From Rhodopseudomonas palustris (lineage in GTDB: Bacteria; Pseudomonadota; Alphaproteobacteria; Rhizobiales; Xanthobacteraceae): 64,000 nt of DNA. The stretch spans positions 5,205,927 to 5,269,926 of the forward strand of contig NZ_CP019966.1 of NCBI RefSeq assembly GCF_003031265.1, given 5' to 3'. The notes under the pieces were generated by a model that was not told the DNA's origin, did no database searches, and saw only the letters and a program-made list of their open reading frames with translations. Position 1 is the first letter of the stretch. Each line of letters starts with the position of its first letter. Below, piece after piece: positions 59,774 to 64,000 of this stretch. The position numbers and the translations under genes are program-made.

Positions 59774-60142
59774 ATGACTGCGACAAATCTAGCGATCGCA
59801 CCTCGGCTCTGTGGTGCTGCAACTCTGGCGGGCGCGCTGCTGCTATCGGCCGCGCCGGCGTTCGCGCAACAACCTGCGGTGACCGTCCCGCCGCCGTTCG
59901 TCGCGACACTGTCCAACACCACGCCGCTGGTGTTCGGCATGGATGCCAACCAGGCGGCCACAGCGCTCGGCATGCCGCTCAACTACGTCAGCGGCAAACC
60001 CGGCGACGAGATTTTCATGGTGATCCGCACCCAGGGCGGCAGCGGCTTCTTCGACCGCCGCGACCGGCTGTATCTGCAATTCCGTCACGGCCGGCTGGCA
60101 GGATGGAAGGGCGACTGGGGCCGCAACTGGATGTGGCGCTAA
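59774..60142 (+). CDS. Exported small protein, weakly BamE/SmpA-like
   Basis: A 122-residue protein with a signal peptide (about 1-31, ALLLSAAPAFAQ). The mature part contains PPPFVATLSNTTPLVFGMDANQAATALGMPLNYVSGKPGDEIFMVIR and DRLYLQFRHGRLAGWKGDWGRNW. The order of a Met-Asp-Ala turn, a helix, a Gly-Pro or Gly-Met-Pro step and a LxLxFxxGxLxxW strand recalls the BamE/SmpA fold, but identity is low and there is no lipobox. The ATG at 59774 with GGGGA upstream is preferred over frames starting at 59729. It is divergent from the HD-GYP-like gene and 54 bases before the dienelactone hydrolase gene. Confidence 0.72.
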   Translation: MTATNLAIAPRLCGAATLAGALLLSAAPAFAQQPAVTVPPPFVATLSNTTPLVFGMDANQAATALGMPLNYVSGKPGDEIFMVIRTQGGSGFFDRRDRLYLQFRHGRLAGWKGDWGRNWMWR

Positions 60143-60196
60143 CCGCCGCCAGCTTCGTCGCACCGACCTCATCATCACATGCGCAAAGGATCGCCC

Positions 60197-60868
60197 GTGG
60201 GACACGACATCACGCTGAAGGCTGCTGACGGTTTCGAACTCGGCGGTTATCGGGCCGATCCCGCCGGTCCGCCGAAAGCCGCAATCGTGGTGATCCAGGA
60301 GATCTTCGGCGTCAATCACCACATCCGCAACGTCTGCGACCGCCTCGCCGCGGAAGGCTACGTCGCTCTCGCGCCGTCGATCTTCGATCGCAGCGAGCGC
60401 AACTTCCAGAGCGGCTATTCGCCGGACGAGATCGCGGTGGCGCGCAAGTTCGTCGCCAATCCCGACTGGCCGGCGATGCTGCGCGACACTCAGGCGGCGA
60501 TCGACGCCGTCAGTAGCATCGGACCGGTCGGCATCATCGGCTTTTGCCTCGGCGGCAGCGTCGCCTATGCGGCGGCCACCAAGCTGCACGGGCTGAAGGC
60601 CGCGGTCGGCTATTACGGCGGCGCCATTGTGCGTTTCGCCGACGACAAGCCATTGGTGCCGACGCAATTGCATTTCGGCGAAAAGGACTCCGGGATTCCG
60701 CTCAGCGACGTCGATGCGATCCGGACCAAGCGGCCGGAGGTCGAGATCCTGGCCTATCCGGGCGCGCAGCACGGCTTCGGCTGCGACGAACGCGCCAGCT
60801 ACGACAAGCCGAGCTCAGACCTGGCGTGGCAACGCAGCCTGACGTTCTTCGCCGCGCATCTGAAGTAA
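60197..60868 (+). CDS. Dienelactone hydrolase family protein
   Basis: A 223-residue alpha/beta hydrolase of the DLH family, which opens lactone or ester bonds. The strand before the nucleophile has VGIIGFCLGGSVAYAAA with the catalytic Cys. The Asp (GEKDSGIPLSD) and His (YPGAQHGFGC) complete a Cys-Asp-His triad. VVIQEIFGVNHHIRNVCDRLA near the start is a family signature. The GTG at 60197 has AAAGGA 6 bases upstream, while ATG at 60179 has none. DLH enzymes act in chloroaromatic or other lactone pathways, but many have other substrates; no such pathway is near. Confidence 0.92.
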   Translation: MGHDITLKAADGFELGGYRADPAGPPKAAIVVIQEIFGVNHHIRNVCDRLAAEGYVALAPSIFDRSERNFQSGYSPDEIAVARKFVANPDWPAMLRDTQAAIDAVSSIGPVGIIGFCLGGSVAYAAATKLHGLKAAVGYYGGAIVRFADDKPLVPTQLHFGEKDSGIPLSDVDAIRTKRPEVEILAYPGAQHGFGCDERASYDKPSSDLAWQRSLTFFAAHLK

Positions 60869-60896
60869 AGCAGGATCGGACAGCGCGTTCGCCGGC

Positions 60897-61538
60897 TCAG
60901 AACCAGCGTTCGCCGACATAGACGGTGTCGCCGGGGCTCAGCGGCGTGCCGAGCGGCACCACCTCGCGCACCATGCCGCCGCCTTCCGGATGCGTCACCG
61001 TGACCCGGTCGCGCTGGGCGCGCGGGGTGAAGCCGCCGGCAATCGCAACCGCGCTCTCGACGCTCATATGCGGCACGTACGGGTATTGGCCAGGCGCCGT
61101 GACCTCGCCGAGGATGAAGAACGGCCGATACGATTCCACTTCGACCGCGACCGACGGCTCGCGAATGAAGCCGCGGCGCAGCCGCGCGGTGATTTCGGCC
61201 GCAAGACCGGCGGGGGTGCGACCGCGTGCCGGCACCGCGCCGATCAGCGGCATGGTGATCGAGCCGGCGGCATCGATCGCATAGGTGTTGGTAAGCCCTT
61301 CCTGGCCATACACGACGACGCGCAGCCGATCGCCGGCATCGAGCCGGTAGGCCGGCTCCCCGCTCGGCGCCGCATAGGCAGCAGCCATCGGCGGAACGCC
61401 ACCGCCATAGGCCATGGTGTCGAGGGTGTTCTGTGGCTGCACCATCGCGACCGGCCCAGGCCGCCGCATGCAGCCGCCCAGCGCGAGCGCGGTCGCCACG
61501 ATGATCATCGATACTTGAAACGCGCCTACGACACGCAC
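60897..61538 (-). CDS. Wza/GumB-type polysaccharide export lipoprotein
   Basis: A 213-residue outer-membrane lipoprotein. The signal peptide ends in the lipobox LALGGC (Cys at about residue 23). The Poly_export domain covers about 65-150 (YRLDAGDRLRVVVYGQEGLTNTYAIDAAGSITMPLIGAVPARGRTPAGLAAEITARL), then an SLBB segment about 150-205 (VEVESYRPFFILGEVTAPGQYPYVPHMSVESAVAIAGG). It is shorter than typical Wza, like ExoF/KpsD relatives of capsule or exopolysaccharide export. The start is GTG 61538. No other export genes are adjacent. It converges with the DLH gene, 28 bases apart. Confidence 0.9.
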   Translation of the reverse strand: MRVVGAFQVSMIIVATALALGGCMRRPGPVAMVQPQNTLDTMAYGGGVPPMAAAYAAPSGEPAYRLDAGDRLRVVVYGQEGLTNTYAIDAAGSITMPLIGAVPARGRTPAGLAAEITARLRRGFIREPSVAVEVESYRPFFILGEVTAPGQYPYVPHMSVESAVAIAGGFTPRAQRDRVTVTHPEGGGMVREVVPLGTPLSPGDTVYVGERWF

Positions 61539-61669
61539 TGGAGCTATCCCTTGCCACGAGACAGCTTCGTTTATGCCCCGTTAGGGTTAACAAACGGTTT
61601 GGGTTTGGCTTGCGCCCCCGTACTCGCGCGAGGCCCGTCCGCCGCCGGGGCGACGGACGAACGCGATCG

Positions 61670-62326
61670 TCAGGCGGTGACGCCGACCCCGACCGGGCAC
61701 GACACGCCGGTGCCGCCGAGCCCGCAATAGCCGCCGGGATTCTTGGCGAGATATTGCTGGTGGTAGTCCTCGGCATAATAGAAGGGACCGGACGGTGCGA
61801 TCTCGGTGGTGATCGGCCCATAGCCCTTGGCCTTCAGCGCAGCGCCATAGGTCGTGCGTGAGGCTTCCGCCGCGCGCTTCTGGTCGTCGCCGAACGTGTA
61901 GATCGCCGAGCGATACTGCGAACCGACGTCGTTGCCCTGCCGCATCCCCTGGGTCGGATCGTGGCTTTCCCAGAACGTCTTGAGCAGCGCCTCGTAGGAG
62001 ATCTTGGCCGGATCGAACACCACCAGCACCACTTCGGTGTGGCCGGTGCGGCCCGAGCAGACCTCCTCGTAGGTCGGATTGGGCGTGAAGCCGCCGGCAT
62101 AGCCCACCGCGGTGCTGTAAACGCCGTCGCCGAGCTGCCAGAACTTGCGCTCGGCGCCCCAGAAACAGCCGAGCCCGAACACTGCCTGCTGCAGGCCTTC
62201 CGGGAACGGCGGCTGCAGCCGGTTGCCGTTCACGAAATGCGTCTGTGCCGTCGGGATCGGCGTCGGCCGGCCCGGCAACGCCTCGTCGGCACTCGGCATT
62301 GCGGTCGATTTGCGCATGAAGAACAT
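61670..62326 (-). CDS. msrA: Peptide methionine sulfoxide reductase MsrA
   Basis: A 218-residue enzyme that repairs the S-form of methionine sulfoxide. It has the catalytic [42 protein letters not shown] and [28 protein letters not shown], with two late Cys suited to recycling. An N-terminal segment of about 45 residues before the catalytic motif ([20 protein letters not shown]) is seen in alphaproteobacterial MsrA. The start at 62326 has GGGAGG 7 bases upstream. It is probably cytoplasmic. It is followed by the exopolysaccharide export gene after 131 bases. Confidence 0.96.
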   Translation of the reverse strand: MFFMRKSTAMPSADEALPGRPTPIPTAQTHFVNGNRLQPPFPEGLQQAVFGLGCFWGAERKFWQLGDGVYSTAVGYAGGFTPNPTYEEVCSGRTGHTEVVLVVFDPAKISYEALLKTFWESHDPTQGMRQGNDVGSQYRSAIYTFGDDQKRAAEASRTTYGAALKAKGYGPITTEIAPSGPFYYAEDYHQQYLAKNPGGYCGLGGTGVSCPVGVGVTA

Positions 62327-62494
62327 CGAAGACCCTCCCGGCGCGGCCGATTGCGGCGGATGCCGCGCGTCCGCGCCCGCATGATGGCGACAGCCGAGCC
62401 TCAGCGTGGCGCTGATGCAATCGGCTCTCAACTCAATTTCAGGATATAGGTGTCTTCGCAGCGGCGGCGAGATTGTTACGCCGCGCTCCGCCCG

Positions 62495-62821
62495 TCAGTC
62501 GCGGGCGTAGCCGATCAGCGGCTTGCGCGGACGGAACAGCAGCATCAGCGCCAGCCCGATCACGCCCAGCACCGCGAAGGTCGGCTGGGTCAGCACGAAC
62601 TTGGCCATGTGGGTCCAAAGCCACGGGGCGGTCTGCTCGACCCAGTCGTGAAACGACTGCTGGCTGGCCTGGTGGATGTCGTTCCAGAAGTCGCCGAGCT
62701 TGGTCCACTGCACCGAATTGTCGGCGACCGACCGCGCGCCGTCATAGACCAGGAAGATGAACCCCCCGGTCAGGAACAGCAGGCCGATCAGCCGAAAGAA
62801 GCCGCGGATCATCTCAACCAC
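62495..62821 (-). CDS. Conserved-looking small membrane protein
   Basis: A 108-residue protein with a helix at about 5-28 (RGFFRLIGLLFLTGGFIFLVYDGARSV) and one at about 75-97 (FVLTQPTFAVLGVIGLALMLLF), joined by an aromatic-rich region (WTKLGDFWNDIHQASQQSFHDWVEQTAPWLWTHM). The basic end RPRKPLIGYARD is typical of a cytoplasmic tail. I do not recognise the family. GTG at 62821 is used; ATG at 62812 is an alternative. It lies 168 bases upstream of msrA and is divergent from rpsT. Confidence 0.75.
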   Translation of the reverse strand: MVEMIRGFFRLIGLLFLTGGFIFLVYDGARSVADNSVQWTKLGDFWNDIHQASQQSFHDWVEQTAPWLWTHMAKFVLTQPTFAVLGVIGLALMLLFRPRKPLIGYARD

Positions 62822-62965
62822 CCCGATCAGAAATTCGCCTCTGCCCCAGGCCGGGCTTACCGGGCAGAACGGCAGAATTCAACCTCGTCAGCAACTTGGA
62901 CCACATCTGGAGCGCCTCAGGCCCTGGGCCGGAACCGCCCCGGGCCCTAGAACCGCGCGTCCCCG

Positions 62966-62994
62966 TTGACGCTGGAAGGCACTGCCAGTATAAC
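62966..62994 (+). promoter_or_regulatory. Strong sigma-70 promoter of rpsT
   Basis: TTGACG (62966-62971) and TATAAC (62989-62994) with a 17-base spacer, 183 bases before the rpsT start. The long GC-rich leader between them may carry control of S20 synthesis. This covers the 355-base gene-free stretch from 62822 to 63176. Confidence 0.75.
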
Positions 62995-63176
62995 GCGGCC
63001 GATGGCGGTAGGGGCGATCCTGCCGCCGCTGTTCTTTGGGCGGCGCCGTGAATTGCGGCCGTGTCGGCTCCGGGAGCATCTTCAGCAACATCCGGAACAC
63101 ACGGCGCGTCGCGATTGCGGCTCCGCCAATCAGCCCCGGCCGCTCGAGCAGAGGCCGCTGCAGGATTTGAGAGATC

Positions 63177-63443
63177 ATGGCTAATACGTCTTCCGCCAAG
63201 AAAGCGACCCGCAAGATCGCCCGGCGCACCGCGGTGAACAAGTCGCGTCGGACTCAGATGCGTGGGTCGGTCCGGACCGTCGAAGAGGCGATCGCGAGCG
63301 GCGACCGCGAAGCGGCGCTGAAGGCGATGGCTCGCGCCGAGCCCGAGCTGATGCGCGCTGCGCAGCGCAACATCATCCACCGGAACGCCGCGAGCCGGAA
63401 GGTGTCGCGCCTGACCCACAGCATCGCCAAGCTGGCGAAGTAA
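63177..63443 (+). CDS. rpsT: 30S ribosomal protein S20
   Basis: An 88-residue basic protein that binds 16S rRNA early in assembly of the small subunit. It reads [21 protein letters not shown], then [27 protein letters not shown] and [24 protein letters not shown], the standard S20 pattern with a helical bundle. It is alone, with a good promoter and a strong terminator. In Rhodopseudomonas and relatives rpsT lies just before dnaA, which fits with the right edge here. Confidence 0.98.
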   Translation: MANTSSAKKATRKIARRTAVNKSRRTQMRGSVRTVEEAIASGDREAALKAMARAEPELMRAAQRNIIHRNAASRKVSRLTHSIAKLAK

Positions 63444-63470
63444 TTCTCACCATCATCTTGGATGGTTTCG

Positions 63471-63500
63471 ATGCCCGGCTCTGCCGGGCATTTTCTTTTT
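63471..63500 (+). terminator. Intrinsic terminator of rpsT
   Basis: A perfect 9-bp stem ATGCCCGGC (63471-63479) and GCCGGGCAT (63483-63491) with loop TCT, followed by TTTTCTTTTT to 63500, 28 bases after the stop codon. Confidence 0.93.
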
Positions 63501-64000
63501 CGGCGACCGCTTGCGCCAGCATGACCATGCTCGCCGCGCCCGGTCGTGTAGTTGCTCACTCGATTACGGTACGCGCTCGCTCATAATTTGAATCGAATGA
63601 CGCGCGTCTTCGCCGTCACCTGCCTCGTTCCGGAACAACACACCATCAAGCGTCAACCGCGCTTGACGCACGGCTCAAGAAAACGCTGCGGCACAGCAGG
63701 AACTCCGATCTTTGTCGGACTCGCTTGACTTTCGACGCGCGCTTCCTCGTGCAACTACGCGGTCGTTTGTGACAAGGGTTACCCTGTCCGAGCGCTCACA
63801 AAAATCCGCGGCGAGCGAACCACTTATCGGCAAAGCGCGGACGACCATTTGGAAAACGCCCCCGCCCGAGCGTCAAAGGTAAAGGATTCATGAAATTCTT
63901 TTAGGCACGCGGCCAAAATGTCACGCTCGCAACGCACATCGAATCTATGCACAGATTCAAAATCTTGCCGATCCCGAAGTGATTAGTTGCCTGTTCTGCT
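63501..64000 (+). other. Gene-free leader before the expected dnaA gene
   Basis: No reading frame is convincing here. It is lower in GC than the genes around it. It contains GAATCT-ATGCAC-AGATTC, a perfect 6-bp inverted repeat at 63941-63958, whose centre CTATGCACA is one base from the DnaA box TTATNCACA. TTATCGGCA at 63824-63832 is a poor second candidate. The region probably carries the dnaA promoter; a true origin cannot be shown. Confidence 0.45.

Noticed and set aside
63501..64000. Replication origin oriC
   Set aside because: Only one good-looking and one poor DnaA-box-like sequence are present, and no AT-rich unwinding region is obvious.

Overview
The window is one contiguous, GC-rich (clearly above 60 percent), gene-dense piece of an alphaproteobacterial chromosome. 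Gene content and order point to Rhodopseudomonas palustris or a close relative in the Bradyrhizobium group: mtnA next to mtnP without the rest of the methionine salvage set, an FtsX/AttH transport operon, DUF3551 and FmdB small proteins, the Bradyrhizobium-type intergenic palindromes, and rpsT followed by a long leader at the right edge, where dnaA is expected. This assignment comes from recognition, not from a database search. I saw no tRNA, rRNA, CRISPR array, prophage, insertion sequence or conjugative gene. The ordinary base composition and tight packing argue for core rather than recently acquired DNA.

Layout, left to right. 1-6285 (minus): phosphate block, with the start of pstC cut by the edge, pstS behind a Pho box, phoR and a flippase-like membrane protein, then a small membrane protein and an OmpA/BON cell-wall protein. 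6441-9500 (plus): polysaccharide deacetylase, an SDR oxidoreductase and an XRE-shikimate-kinase fusion regulator with a palindromic operator. 9507-15536: a UgpB-like binding protein divergent from a three-gene kinase / receiver-kinase / response-regulator relay. 15741-20053: ECF sigma factor, a possible small RNA, cytochrome bd oxidase with its small subunit, and an L,D-transpeptidase. 20094-28117: AapJ-like binding protein, a complementary pair of acyl-CoA dehydrogenases, a CMD-family protein, two MFS transporters and a DUF938 protein. 28230-34204: cobalamin riboswitch and btuB-like receptor, two small proteins, an ATP-grasp enzyme and a Liv-type binding protein. 34268-41864: MFS transporter, the ABC/FtsX/AttH operon, a MAPEG protein and a second Liv-type binding protein. 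41950-48465: a tandem beta-barrel protein, htpG, a PepSY / response regulator / kinase operon and a small membrane protein. 48649-53860: mtnA, mtnP, an iron-type alcohol dehydrogenase and an acyl-CoA synthetase. 54007-62821: recQ, FmdB, DUF3551, a second acyl-CoA synthetase, an HD-GYP-like protein with an altered HD motif, a dienelactone hydrolase, a Wza-like lipoprotein and msrA. 62966-64000: rpsT with a strong promoter and terminator, then a non-coding leader.

Themes. Signal transduction is dense: PhoR, the relay at 11009-15536, the PepSY system, the ECF sigma factor, the XRE fusion and the HD-GYP-like protein. Four substrate-binding proteins lie with no permease gene beside them. Acyl-CoA metabolism recurs (two dehydrogenases, two synthetases). 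At least nine intergenic palindromic repeats of about four families sit between genes. I found no clearly new multi-gene defence or biosynthetic system. The best leads are the binding-protein/relay module, the tandem barrel, the operator of the XRE fusion, the dehydrogenase pair, and the His-rich PepSY operon.
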